A DNA stretch of 64,000 nucleotides from Cladophialophora immunda (lineage: Eukaryota; Ascomycota; Eurotiomycetes; Chaetothyriales; Herpotrichiellaceae). The position numbers were made by a program, and so were the translations under genes. The stretch covers positions 4,858,485 to 4,922,484 of the forward strand of contig NW_015622542.1 of the NCBI RefSeq assembly GCF_000835495.1, read 5' to 3'. Positions 35,379 to 47,847 of this stretch are shown here, one piece after another (the stretch's first letter is position 1; the number at the start of each line of letters is the position of its first letter). The notes beneath the pieces were generated by a model that was given only the letters and a program-made list of their open reading frames with translations, ran no database searches and was not told the origin of the DNA.

Positions 35379-37551
35379 ATGAAGGCTGCGCTTTTTACTG
35401 CCGCCTTCTTGTGGCGGATTGGGTTCGGCCATGGTCAAAACCTGAACGATTGGGACGACAATGCTGTGGTGACCACTACTATTACCAACACCCATTTCAT
35501 CTGTCCTTGCACCACGGTCTCCCTGGTAGCGCCCGAACACCCTTTGGCTACCTCGCACGCATCAGAGTATAGAGGGCAGCATGGTCATACTTCTCCTTCT
35601 CCAGCCGACACTACGACGAGAGCCAAAACAGTTCCACATCCTCATCACTCGCCCAGTACCCTCTCGCCCGCAGGTGATGAACAAACATGGGTAGATTGGG
35701 ACACTGCGTCTGCTCCGGTTTCCAGTACTTCCAGCAACGGTTGGAGCCTGTCTCCATCAACGAGTTCCCTGACGAGCATTTATCACAGCACATCAACAAC
35801 GCATTCAAGGTCTTATGCTGGAAGTCATTCTACTCCACTGAGTTCTCTGCCTAGTATATCGACCTCGTCAACGACGTCAATCCGCACTCACTCATACCCT
35901 ACTTCCTCCACGAGTCTGTCCTCCACGAGCCTGATCACTTACCCTACTACGCATTCAAGACCAACCTCGAGCACCGCATATACAACGTCATCCACTACCC
36001 TTTCGACAACATCGACGATCACCAGCACGACGACACAGAGCATAGCTTCTTCATCGAGCTCTACAAGCTCCAGCTTCTCCTCAACTTCGACCTCGACCTC
36101 GACCTCGACTCCAATCTCAATCTCAACGTCAACGTCAACGTCAACGTCAATTTCGACCTCGACCTCAACATCTACCTCAACATCAACCTCGACCTCGACC
36201 TCAACTTCAACGATTAGCTCTACGTCGACCATCACAAGCAGTTCAACGACTTCAACGTTGACTACAACGTCGACAACTTCGACCAGCTGCCCAACAAGCA
36301 CTTGCGCAACTGTAACACAGGTATAATCCCCGTGACTTAGACATAATGGAATATCATGGAGAGTCCACACTAATATTGGCAGGATGTCGATGTTGTCACT
36401 GACGGCGGCTTCGAGGGTGTTGATAACGGTGTGACACTTACAACCGGTGTGACAAGTGGTGGCTGGACTGTCGGCGGTTCAGCATATTTCGACTTCAATG
36501 GCAGTCCCAATGGTTATACCACGCCCGACGACGAAAAATTTGTGTACGTGTTCCCTGGGCGTGACTTGAAATGGCTCTTCGTGCCTTTTCTTTGTTGTCC
36601 GCTCTTCTCCAACACGATTTCATCACTACTCATGCTGACGGCTCTGCACACAGCGTATTTCCGGGTTCGAACACTGTAACTGCAACTGTTTCTCAAACCA
36701 TCGTCAACCTTGTTCCCGGTACAACCTATGAACTGAGCTTCGACTACAGCATCCCATACTCTACAGCAGTCAACGATGGAGTCGCGAATTTTTGCTATTT
36801 GACTGTCAGCCTAGGTGGCCAAACTGTACCAGATCTTATCGGATTTCTCGGGGAAGCGCAACCGGCATGGGGCGAAATTCGGGATGTTGACTTGGTTGCG
36901 GAATGTTCGGAAGAGATTCTTACTTTCAGCTGGGACTGTTCTGGTCTGGAGGATGGAATGGAGACTGATTTCGCGATCGACAACGTTAGTTTGGAAGGAG
37001 CATATTGTGCTCCGGCAGATCCTGCCTCCTCCTCTACAACGACTTCTTCGACGACTTCTTCGACGACATCTGCGCCGTCTACCTCTTCCACCTCGTCGTT
37101 AACCACCGCTTCATCCTCGTCTAGCAGCACGTTCACAATCCCCACCACGACGCCGATAACGACGACGACAACTACAACTTCCACAACCACCACCACCACC
37201 ACCACCACATCATCGGGACCAACATGTGCCGCAACGGGACTCGCAACTGGCAGCTGCCCCTCCCAGTCGTCCACATTCGTCACAAGCAATGGCGTAATCT
37301 TCCAGAAATACTGCGACACGTATTACTTCGGCAACACGCCTGTACAGATGAACGGGAACTTCCAGGGTGATTACGGCGCCTGCGCGGAGCTGTGCTCGCA
37401 AAACCCCGAGTGCACATCGTTCGTTTATGAGACGCCTGGGGATGGTATCCCATATGACTGCGATCTGTGGAGTGGACCGCTCACAAACGGGTCGCCTTCG
37501 TCGAGTAGGGGCAACTTCGACACGGGTGTTGTGGTGCAGACATGTCAGTAG
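35379..37551 (+). CDS. secreted mucin-like Ser/Thr-rich protein with carbohydrate-binding-like and PAN-like domains
   Basis: Three exons, 35379..36320, 36383..36543 and 36654..37551, introns 62 and 110 nt; 666 aa. Residues 1-18 (MKAALFTAAFLWRIGFGHG) are a signal peptide. Residues 60-310 are a Ser/Thr stalk, with a (ST)n core at 36080-36220. A beta-sandwich-like module follows from VDVVTDGGFEG through AIDNVSLEGAYC, resembling fungal CBM-like or DUF642-like domains. A second Ser/Thr linker contains a poly-Thr run, and the C-terminus is a Cys-rich PAN/Apple-like domain (CDTYYFG, CAELCSQNPEC, YDCDLW). No GPI signal is visible. It is probably a heavily O-glycosylated cell-wall or surface protein. 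Stalk length may vary between strains because of the DNA repeats. Confidence 0.8.
36080..36220 (+). repeat. TCGACC/TCAACG hexanucleotide repeat coding for (Ser-Thr)n
   Basis: Imperfect tandem hexamers (TCGACC, TCAACG, TCAATC) that keep the frame and encode alternating Ser and Thr in the mucin stalk. The reverse frame reads Val-Glu repeats and is not a gene. Confidence 0.9.
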
Positions 37552-37867
37552 CTGTCGTGCTACCATTGGCGAAGGGCAGGCAACCACGTGGTCTGCCACT
37601 CTCCATTGGTCTCAAAGTGGTACGGCGTTGGTGATACTGCATAATGCCCGCTAAGCTTGTTCGGTACCAGCGCGGTTGCCTCGTTGACCACCTTCCTCTT
37701 CCCTTGGATATTCCTTTCAAACATCTTTCTTGGGTTGTTTTACTGTGCTTCTATTGAGAGAATGTTCTACTGCGACAAGCCATTAAAGCGCACTTGGTGC
37801 ATCCTATATCAAGCTGCAGAACTCTTCCATGTGACTCAACTTCCTCCCCGCGAGTTGCCTCAGCTGT
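37552..37867. other. short intergenic region
   Basis: 316 nt between the mucin-like gene and the NACHT gene, same direction. Nothing recognised. Confidence 0.4.
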
Positions 37868-40800
37868 ATGGATCCTATCACCGCGTTGTCTCTTGCCTGT
37901 AATGTCATACAGCTGGTCGAGTGCTCCATTGAGACTGTCCAGGTCTGCAAAGAGCTGTACCACAATGGTTCCATAGACGAACACAACAGGATAGAAAAGT
38001 ACACTGCAGATATCACAGCCACGAATAAAGATCTGCAGGCAGCCTTGGGCACTGGGGCTCCAGCAAGCAGGCCGCTAAAAATTGAACGTGCGGCCCAAGA
38101 TGCCTTAGCAACCGCCAATGAACTCAGAATCATCCTCAACCGCCTCAAGCTGTCCAAGTCGCAAGGCATTCGCAGACTCGGGGGCGCGTTCAAAAGCACT
38201 CTCAAGACTCTTATAAGCAGTGGGAAGATCAAGGCGCTGCAAGAGAAACTGGAAAAGCAAGAAGCAGCTCTTAGGTCTAGCCTTCTCAAAGATTTATAGT
38301 GAGTGCTTATCTCTCGTCAACTCTCGTGTTCAGACCGTGTCCCTGTCACCATACGCCAGCGACACCGATTCCTTGGGGTTCACCGCGATAATTCTCCCTT
38401 ACATCATCCGGCTGGCTGACTGTCATCCAAGCATCAAAGCGGGTCGAAGCGATTTGGCCCGGCAGAGAGACTTTCAAAGCCTCTCACAAGGTCAGAAAGA
38501 CATCATCATCCAAACCTTGGAGGCCTGCCGACTGCTGTCGACCGAAGTCTCCACGTCGATCGGGTCAGCAGAGGCAAGAATTACGGATCGACTGAGTGTA
38601 CAAGATGCGAAACTCGAAAACAGCGCCAGACAGCAGAATCTCCAACTAGAGATTCTTCGTGATGAAGAATTCGCCCTACGCAGAAGACGCCTTCTCAAGG
38701 CTCTTGTGTTCCCTGAGATCAATGAACGCCGCAACATGATAGAGGGTCGAATCGATGACTTCGGAGATACCTATAAATGGATCTTCGAAGACAAGCCTAA
38801 TGCCAGTAACGATGTCCTGGGGCCGCAATCTGATTTGGATCCTCCACTCGATCCATCGATGAATCTCAACCCGTTCCCGCCTGACTCGCACTCCGATGGG
38901 GGCGACGGTGATCTGGAAGTGGGTGTCAACTCACAAGAAACTGGATCTTCGGACCTTGAAGCTGCCCCTCCTGCACAGGCCAGCGAAGTCCGGAGTCTAC
39001 AGTCCTCAGAGGAGAGACTCGCCGACTCCGAACCCACATTTTATGCAAAGCAGAGCGAGCCATTGTCAGCTATACGTCGTCCTGCACATGCCTTTGCAAA
39101 TTGGTTAGAGAATGGGACAGGTCTTTTCTGGATTTCAGGGAAGCCGGGCTCGGGCAAGTCCACCCTCATGGACTATATCTACCACAAAATCCAGCCTGAG
39201 AAAATTGGATCTGCAATGGTTAGGGCATGGGCGGGCGGTTGTCCCGTCGTCGTTCTCACATTTTGGTTCTTCCGGCCGGCATCTACTCCGTTACTGAAAA
39301 GCCTTCAAGGTTTCTGGAGATCGCTATGCTTCCAAATCCTTGATTCAGACACGAAATTGGCGAAAATGATTCGAGAAGACGAAGACGGCAATGTACCCCC
39401 AGCTCTGAAGTCTTGTCTTCTACCAGGTGGCTCAAGTGCAGAGTCGTGGACTGATAATGAACTGCAGACGTGGTTCTGGTATATGGTCACACACTCGACT
39501 CTGCGCTATTTCCTCCTGGTGGACGGGCTAGATGAAATCGAAGATGGAAGAGAACTTCTCTTGAACACAGTGCTGAAGATGTCTGCCATGAGCCCCAAGC
39601 TCAAAGTATGTTGTGCTGGTCGCCCTGAGAACCCGTTTCAGTCCACACTCAAACACCACCCGAACCTACGGCTTCAAGATTTCAATCACGCTGATATTGC
39701 GGAAGACTGCAAGAGGCGACTTGGAGGCCGGAAAGCAGAGAAATTCGCTAACCAGATTGCCTGGCGCGCGGAAGGAGTGTTTCTTTGGGCTCATATCATT
39801 TCCGAAGACTTGGCCAGAGCTGCCAAAGAAGGGGAAAGCGAAGAAGATCTAGACCTTCGTCTTAAGGACTGCCCTACTGAAATGACCGAGATGTTCAAAT
39901 ACATGCTATTGAAGCAAGATAAACTCTACGGGACACGACCAAAACCTTACCTGCAACTGGTGGATTTCGCCTCACGCATGAAGCAGACCACGACCATGCT
40001 TGAACTTCTGATCGCTACTTTGCCACCAGCGCGGTCCCCGAAGTGGTCACAGTTGTGTGGAAAATTCGACATTGAATTCTTGTCATACCTTGAGGAACAA
40101 CTTGATGGACTCGGTCCTCGTATCGAGGCTACATGTGCTGGCCTGGTCCAATGTCATCGGGAGCCCCGCTCATACCGATATGAGATTCTAATGGAATTCA
40201 AACCTATCTTTCCGAGATTAGAAGAATCAGCGGATATAACGGTGGGATTCATTCACCGCAGTGTACACGACTTCCTCCGTGAAGACCAAGGTGGAGCGGC
40301 TTATTATCAAAGATTCAGTCTCACCGATGATGAGGCTGCCAGCATGCTTATGGCGGGCGCTGTGAGCCCCCTTTTCTTCAGCAGTGAGAAGCTACTGTCT
40401 TCCTATTATCCCTATACGCCACTTTATTATGCACGATCTGTGAGCAAAGACAGCTGGGTTTCTGAAACAATTGCGATCCTGGATGCCTTCTTCAGGCAAT
40501 GGGAAGTTCGGTGTTTGCCTACACAAGAAGATGAAGCCATATCGGAATTGTTTCTGCCCGTGACTTTGCCTGACCTGTCTCTTTTGGAGAACCTGGTCTT
40601 TGGGTTTGCCCCTATGTATTCACTCGATACATATGTGCAGGCCAAGATGATAGAAGCAGATCCAAGCAGACGACATTCCTTGGCAGCCCAGGCGCTTTGC
40701 TCGTATCTGGGGACAGGTGTGATCCAATCCCGAGGTGAAATGGTTACAACTCTCTCTCCCTACTTGGACGCTTTCCAAGTGTATCAAATGAATTACCGGG

Positions 40801-41462
40801 CCATCACTTCTCCATTCTCACTTCTCGAAATCGAAAGCACTGGATATTTATTCGATCATGTCGTTGCAGCCAGGGTATCAGGAATTAGCGGATGGCTTGA
40901 CCACGAGTTAGACTTCTTACGTCTGCCTTCGGAGTTTCTGAATCCGCATGCAGGTCTAGAGGTTGATAGCTTCGTTGAAGTCTGGATATTGATTTCTTAT
41001 GATGGCGAAGTTGGCAAAGTTGTTCCAACACCAGATGTTGATTCGCCATACATGAAAAGGCTCTTCAAGGACACCGCCGTTGCCGTTTCCCACATCCAGC
41101 CACAAAATATCTTGCGCACAGATATATTGCCACTCAAAATCGTCGAATGGTCCCCTGCTGGCACGACGCGATTTTTTCCCTTCGACGAAACTTTACAGGA
41201 AAGGTTTTGCGTGGCCCATTCCAAGGAGTCATGGGACGCGCTTCGACAAGACTTCAGTTTGGCTGCTGCAGAGGGTCTAAATTCATCAGTGGGTGACATG
41301 AGCAAAATGGAGCTTGAGGAGATCGAGCTTTGCAACAAGCACTTTCTGTCTATGGACGAGGATAATAAATTTAAAATCGATGCACGAAGCCGTTTCATAC
41401 TAGGCGAAAATTGGTGGCCTTGGGCCGGTGGGCATCGACCGAAATATGGACCGAACCATTGA
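37868..41462 (+). CDS. intact STAND protein with NACHT domain (fungal NLR-like)
   Basis: Two exons, 37868..38298 and about 38432..41462; about 1153 aa. The donor GTGAGT is clear. The acceptor CAAG at 38431 follows a CTGAC branch point but other in-frame acceptors exist, so the join is tentative. The N-terminus MDPITALSLACNVIQLVE with a helical first 140 residues is typical of fungal STAND N-terminal (Helo-like) domains. A low-complexity acidic linker precedes the NACHT NTPase: P-loop GKPGSGKST at about residue 380 and Walker B FLLVDGLDEIE near 504. The region after it contains VGFIHRSVHDFLRE, the usual end of the winged-helix part (DUF7791 type). No C-terminal WD40, ankyrin or TPR repeats are seen. 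Such proteins are linked to heterokaryon incompatibility and innate recognition; function here is inferred. Confidence 0.85.
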
Positions 41463-42834
41463 TGATCCAATTCTCTGCAACCCAATCGGCCTATCCTTGC
41501 CATTGATTCCACAACCTGACCTCAATTTACCACTTATAATGGGCCACAAAGATGACGAGAGAGGTGAAGACGTTGTCGCTCCAGGGTGGTCCGCAACCAG
41601 GCCGAGAACTCCAATCACCAACCCGGCTCCTTGAAAGTCCACAACACCACTTCGCGAGTTGTTGCAGGACAAGCACTCAGAGGAGTCCCCGGCGACTAGC
41701 TGGCCGGCTTTACACGAGACCGGCGCGCGCTCTCAATTGTGCGCGTTCACTCCCTTGGTTCACAGACTAGCTGGATAGAACAATGTCGACTCACAGAGGC
41801 AATTAATCAAATTGAACTCGGAGAAAAGTGACCTCCAGAAACCTTTAAGCACAGCGAAGCTCATGTAGGCTGGCACGTACCTCCTTGGTTGCTGAGTATT
41901 CGTTGCCAATCTTACAGACTTATTCCCGCTCTTAGGACCTGGCTCGCTACCTAGGGAGGTAGATTGCTCGAGTTACCGTACTCGACATACGTAATTAAAG
42001 TACTCACTCTTTAAATAGTCTTCCTATGGAGGACATGAAAAGAACTGTCTGAATGCTTGCGTAAGTCTATCCAGAGCGCAACTAGCTCTCGCCTTTCTGA
42101 GAGGCACAGGGGTGCCAAGGCGTTGCGGCTGGTGTGGAGGGCTTGAAAGAAAAGGACTAAAGCTTGCACTTGCATTCCTATCCAGAGAGCACCAGGCTCT
42201 CATCTTACTCGACGGGAGCAAGATGGGAGAGACCACATCTATCCGCTTGTAAGGAGGCTTGGTTTCTTCGGTTCCAAAACTGTACCCTGGAGCATGACAT
42301 TGTAAAGTTTCTGTGTCCTCGAAGAAAGAGAAAGACACCTATACACATATTCGATGTGATGCTATCTCGTCTCTCAAGAATTAGAGCCGTTGTTTTAAGA
42401 AGTGTCTCCTCTTTCCGTTGTTCTGCCCTGTCTCGAAATGTGGATACCACTGTCACTCTCACTTTCGCTGCCACTTTCACTCAATGAAATGGAAGCAGTC
42501 TTTCCTCCTCTTTATTTCACAACTTCTACTCTCGCTAGCTTCAGAAGATGGGATCTGTTGAAGACACTGGGAGATTCCAAGTAGCCTCCCTGGTTCCAAC
42601 AGCCTCGAATCAGCCTCTATGCTCTTGCTTTGCTGACCGCCGCACACGATTCCACAGCACTCGTCTGCCGCTGAGACACGGTCGTCCGTCAACTTTGTTG
42701 TATTGCCATATCTGTCAGAGATAGTATGAAGAAGTCCACATGCGCAAGTTATAGGTCACGTTGATACGCTACAAACGGATGCTGGTTATTGAAAGTGGCT
42801 CGTGACAAGATCCAGGACAACGGATCCTTGGTCG
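41463..42834. other. 1.4 kb intergenic region
   Basis: Convergent 3' flanks of the NACHT and HRI1 genes. Short overlapping frames only, with TC-rich stretches around 42400-42520. Nothing recognised. Confidence 0.4.
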
Positions 42835-43596
42835 TCAGCTCAACTTTTCAATCGCGCATACGATGTACTTTGCTCCGAAGGTCTCTACGACGTCCCCTTC
42901 CTTACAGCTTTCCTCCCACTGCGCTTGCTTCTCTGTTCTATTCTGCAAACCTTTGGCGCGCCTAGGAAGATCTTGAAGATTTTGCTCGTCTCCTGCTTCG
43001 TATTTCGTAGTCCATTCGGCTTTTCCGTCATCCCAAATCTCTCTTCTGGCGCAGAACCCCGTCATTCCTGCTGGCCCTTCGCTGCCGCCTTTCAAAGCTA
43101 GAAAATCTCCTCCCAGTTGCCCCAGGAAGGTACGACCATCCACGCTGCGCAAGATCCAGGCAGAAGGGAAATGCTCGGTGAAAGACGGAGAGAGAGTCCG
43201 CCAGACTTCCTCGTAGGGTGTCATAGTATTGGTTTCCGGGTGAAGCATGCTGCCTGTTTCGATGCTGTCCGTTGATTCGGAGGCTGGCTGGAAGCTGCCA
43301 ATATCAGGTTCCGTGTATCCCCTCGAATCAATCCAATGCGTCCATTTGCATGTCACTATTACTTGTCTCAGCAGGAAGCCTGATTAATCGAAAGGCGTGC
43401 GGGGATACCACCTACAAGGCTCCTGTGACAATATAAGTCTTTCACCAGCCATTGCCCAATCAATTGAACCATCAAGCTTGGTGATGCGAAGATCGACATA
43501 CCAGCCTTCAACACCAATGATCAATGTATCAGTGGGCTCCGATGCCTCACCTGGAACCCAGCGTATACTGAGGCGAGTCGAAAGGCGCGCGGGCAT
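42835..43596 (-). CDS. HRI1: HRI1 family protein
   Basis: Two exons, 43596..43416 and 43361..42835, with a 54-nt intron; 235 aa, matching the family. The start MPARLSTRLSIRWVPG at 43596 is chosen because the upstream open frame to 43740 has only a TTG start. Family features are RWVPG, TDTLIIGVEGWYVDLRI, DWAMAGE, TCKWTHWIDSR and TPYEEVWR. HRI1 is a conserved fungal protein with two lipocalin-like barrels; yeast Hri1 binds Hrr25 and Sec72 interactors have been reported, but its role is not established. The acceptor could also be six nucleotides downstream. It is divergent from the Zn2Cys6 gene across 488 nt. Confidence 0.85.
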
Positions 43597-44084
43597 TTTT
43601 AATGGCCTGTAGCACGCACCTAAGAGAGTGTGATGGAGATGCCGAGAGCTGTCTGGATAGGCGTACGATATCGACGGTGACTCGAGCAAAGGGATTGGGC
43701 GCTGATGGTCATATAGCTTCCCAAGAGCAGCGTATTGCAAGGGATCCTTTATAGCTTAGACTTCCAGCTGGCTTGGTCACACCCTGACACATTCAGCGAC
43801 TGGAAGATGAACTGAGATATTGTAGCTGTCGCTTCATCATTCCCTTTCCGGCTTAGTGGTGATGGATTAAAGCTTATCCGTGGTTCCGGAGTAGTCCGCC
43901 TCGCCTCCAGGACTTTTTGCTATCCAACCTCGGGTTTTCACCCACTTGGTTTGGGATGGTCCACGGACTGAGTCCCTTTGTTCTGCGCTATACAGACATC
44001 CAGCTCTCAAAGTTGAGCAATGCCGCCACAGCCCACAGCGCTGATCTTGCGACCGAGTGTGCACACAAAGCTACTGTTGGAACG
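43597..44084. promoter_or_regulatory. bidirectional spacer, HRI1 / regulator
   Basis: 488 nt between divergent starts. An open frame upstream of the regulator ATG (from 43917) lacks family character and is treated as leader. Confidence 0.4.
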
Positions 44085-45826
44085 ATGACAATCCCCTCTC
44101 GATCCTGGAATGGCTGCGTTCGTTGCAGGAAGCGACGCCAGAAGTGTGGGGAGCAGAAGCCGCAATGCGTTCGATGTGAGAAGGACCAAGTGGATTGCTC
44201 CTACCAGAAACCCCTGAGATTTGGAGGACGGCCTTTTGCTCAATCGCGATTCGGGGCCTGTCTTTCAAAGAATACTGGAGGAGCCCGAAAAGCCGGTGCG
44301 TTTGCTGCGAATGATGATTCCTGTGCATGCGCGTCGTAGACTGAATTTCCACAACAGCAACCATTGATGGAGGATTTGTGTACACTTCGGCCTCAATCGC
44401 CAAGGTAGTCCCATCAGAGACCTCGCCATGCAAGCTGGATCCCGCGGCAGGGACAGAACCATTAGAGGCCGAGCAAGTGATTGAGGACGAGACTTCCTTG
44501 GATTTGATCCAAGTGAGTAAACGACTACCCGATCCGATATCCAGCCACGTCGACATACTGTCATTCATTCCTGGGAACAACCGCGCCCTCCTTCAGTACT
44601 TCACTTGCAATGCTTCCATGGCTCTGGCTACACACGCCTTTGTCCATCAGGAGGTTTGTGAATTGATATTACCAATGGCCCTTGGGAATCCCGCCCTCCT
44701 CCACGCCACCCTGGCCCTGGCGGCTATCCATCGGAATTCATTGACGTCCATGGCTGAAAATGAGATGGATGATGGCGCCCAAAGACTTGTCACCCACCTC
44801 ACGGCCACTAGCATTCGCCATTTGCGTCGAGACCTCCAAGATCCAAGATCCAGCCCACTGGCAGCTAAAGTGGCCACGACTCGAACCCTGTTCCTCTGTG
44901 AGGCCATTTCTGGATCTCACTCCCTTCGGGCCTGGAGAGCTCATTTCCTGGGAGCACGAGCCTTACTGTCTTCCCACGCAGGATCATCGCAGGGGTTTGA
45001 GCAGGATCCATCACTTCTTTTCCTGCAGCGGTGGTATAACATCACCGAAGCGCTCGTTGCTATCACAACTGACGGGCTATCAGCGGGCCAAATCGCTTGT
45101 GGTGGACCACGATACCTCATTGGCGAGGCTGAAGAGGCTGATGTTTGTATCGATATGTATACGGGCTGTGCGGAAGACATTTCAGTAGTGTTCCGAGAGA
45201 TCGGAGCTGTGGCTTGGGAGAGACGACGTGCAGCTGATGACCCTGGCCGACATCCCAGGCTTTCGGAACAGGATTTCCTGCGTGAAGCCGATCTCTTGGA
45301 GATGTCGGTCCGAAGGATGATTGAGCGTGACAAGGCTCGGTCAACCGTGTTCAACATTCCCGGCGGTCGCGATCTATCTGTGGAGGAGTCCAAGGAGTTC
45401 TTGCTTTGTAACGAAGCTTACCAACACACTGCGCTCATTCACATTCATCGACGGGTTCGGCGACTTCCACCCAATGCTGCAGCCGTGCAAGCGTCCGTCC
45501 AGAGGATTATCGAATGTGTCGAAAGTATTAGACCTGCTGCGACCTTGTCACCGCTAACTTTGCTGACAACCCCTCTCTTCACTGCGGGTTGCGAAGCGGC
45601 AGGTCCCGAACGTTGCAAGATCGCGCAGCTCTTGACCAACATGTTCACTCTTTTACGTCTACCAAACATGAAGCGTGCGTTACAAGTGCTCGAAGCCTTT
45701 TGGCGTGTATCGGAAGTTTCCGGTATTGATTGGGAGGATTTCTCGCGTGAGTTACATCTGCCATATAATAAAGGCCAGGCTGACGAGACTATAGGTCAAC
45801 GGAACTGGGATTTCTTGCCATATTGA
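44085..45826 (+). CDS. Zn2Cys6 transcription factor
   Basis: Two exons, 44085..44295 and 44358..45826, 62-nt intron; 559 aa. The zinc cluster is at the very N-terminus, with cysteines at 11, 14, 21, 28, 31 and 38 (C-x2-C-x6-C-x6-C-x2-C-x6-C), then a PLRFGGRPFAQSRFG segment typical of one Pezizomycotina subgroup. The regulatory part, with HEEVCELILPMA-like and LLHATLALAAIHR motifs, is the C-terminal fungal activator domain (Fungal_trans_2 type). It converges with the MFS transporter at 45978, 151 nt away, and may control the MFS/P450 pair; this is inferred from position. Confidence 0.88.
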
Positions 45827-45977
45827 GCTGAGCAGCTCTGCCGTCCAGTGCGATAAATGCGCCGTCAGCTACCTAGCCGAGTCAGCGCCGAATGCGTCCT
45901 GAGCGGCAACGACGAAGTCCCTCTTTTCTTCTCTGTCCTTCAACGGAGATGCCCTGTTAAGACCGCAGCTGGTGGAC

Positions 45978-47847
45978 TCATTTTTCTTGCTGAACGCTAC
46001 TTTCGACGCTTCGTATGTCTGGCAACTCATCGGACGAGAGCACTATGGGTTTTACCCACCTGTTACCCCATCGGTGGAGTACAAAATAAGTAAGTGGCAG
46101 CAAAACGGCGCAGACGATTGCCTGGGTGCCGAAGCACCATCCATATCCTGGGCGTCAAAGTCAGCCTCAATCCTCCAAGTCGGGGATCAACGTGTTGCTT
46201 ACCAACTGCGGCGGTCCAGTCGTAAATATACCAGGGAACGATAAACGCGGACATCTTTTTGGGGTCAGTCTCGACGGTCATGGTACTGAGGCTGATGTCC
46301 ACTCACATTTATGATGACGGAATAAAATGTTATGACCTCAATGGCGTGCTCCGGGTAGCAGTCAACGATATATGTCGACAAGGTCGTGTTGCCCGCTTGA
46401 AGGCCGACCGCAAACAGGAACAGAGCCACTTGACCGACCATCCAGTGCCATCCTTTCTGGACCGAAGCTCCCCAGACCGCAAGGCCAATGGCGGAGAGCA
46501 GGGCGCCGGGATAGCCGAGCCACAGCCTCATTTCTGGTGTTCGCTGGCCGTGGTTTTTCCTCGCTAGGCGGACGACGATCCAGTCGCTCAAATGGCCCGA
46601 GCAGAATATCTCGGCAAAGATGACCCCGATCAGAGCTCCGGTGAAGAACAAACCTTGGATCTGGATCTTGTACTCATAGTACGCCGCGGGGATCATTGAG
46701 AGCAGAGCCACGATCCTGCCTTGCTTTTAGTACTTGTTCGACGGGATTCGCCATCGGGGTCCACATACCACCAATAATGGAGAAATATATATCCGCAAAC
46801 ACTGGCGACCAACTTCGGGTACGCCCACAGCTTGCAGAATGTGATTAGGGTTGCCCAAGGTTTGGGGTGGGGGACACCTGGGATTTTGCGGATGTTCTGG
46901 GAGGAGTGTCAGCATGTCAAAGCACAATGCTTTCTCGAGACCTGTCTCACCAGCCAGGGGAGTTGTGTGGTTCGTTTGATGTCCACCGCGGGATTCTGCA
47001 AGGCTTCCCCACGCGCCTTTGCAGCGGCTTGTTGCAGCTCTAGAGCAACAACGTGGGCGCGAGGATATTGAGTTTCTGGCAGAAACAGGAGTTCCCAGAG
47101 CAAGAGAAATGCGAAGGCGATGGTGACATGGTAGGCCACCCAGTATTGGTTCACGGTGGCTATAAACCCGCCAACTGTCATGTGTGGTCAGTCCAACTCT
47201 CTCCTTTCACTCGGTAGCGACGGAAACTCACTGAGGCCGCCCAGGACGCTTCCTATGTTTGCAGACATGGCCCAGAGACCGATCCGAAACCCTCGTTCAT
47301 GCTCCCAAGAGATGTCGTTGATGATGCTGAGGCCCACGTTGGCCGCGGGGCCCGCTGCAAACCCTTGGAAAAACCTGGCTGCCATGTACTGGCCGATGGA
47401 TTGTCCCTTGATCGAGGTGCAGCCACTGGCCAGAACTGCGGTTGCTGTGGCAACGATGGTCACCACCCGGCGGCCGTATGTTTCTGCCAGCGATGAGGTG
47501 ACCAGAGGGCCAAACGCGAGGCCAAAGGCAGAGATGCCGAAGGACCAATTGACTTGGTTGTACGAGGCATCGAATTGCTCCTCGAGAAGCGAGAACGATG
47601 GCACCGGGGCAGTGGTCAAGTACGTCAACAGGAAGTAAAAGAAGCACACGATGCCGATGATGTTGTATTTCTGTAGCCTGGACCAGTTCAAAGGATCGAG
47701 GGAGTCTTGGGTCGGTGCCGGCGTCAATGGTTTGTCTCTGGCCTCAACTGGCAGATGGTATACGTCGGCCACGTCAACGGGCGAACTTTGTATCGATGCA
47801 TCGACCGCAACGGGCTTTTTCTCGACGTCGCTCACCTCGGAGGACAT
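45978..47847 (-). CDS. MFS transporter, drug:H+ antiporter type
   Basis: Six exons: 47847..47232, 47174..46951, 46896..46769, 46715..46307, 46254..46203 and 46147..45978; introns 57, 54, 53, 52 and 55 nt; 532 aa. The cytosolic N-terminus ends in DPLNWSRLQKY, the usual entry to helix 1 in this group. ETYGRR after helix 2 and the GFAAGPAANVGLSIINDI segment in helices 4-5 mark a DHA1-like carrier. Final helix and tail were recovered by splicing the last two introns. Such carriers export drugs or metabolites or move nicotinate-like acids. A TATATA box lies at 47953-47958, about 105 nt upstream. It is divergent from the P450 gene. Confidence 0.87.

Noticed and set aside
35939..36370. Minus-strand frame rich in Val-Glu repeats
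   Set aside because: Reverse reading of the Ser/Thr-coding hexanucleotide repeat of the mucin-like gene.
42164..42487. 107-codon frame between NACHT and HRI1
   Set aside because: No family, low complexity, opposed by an equally long antisense frame.
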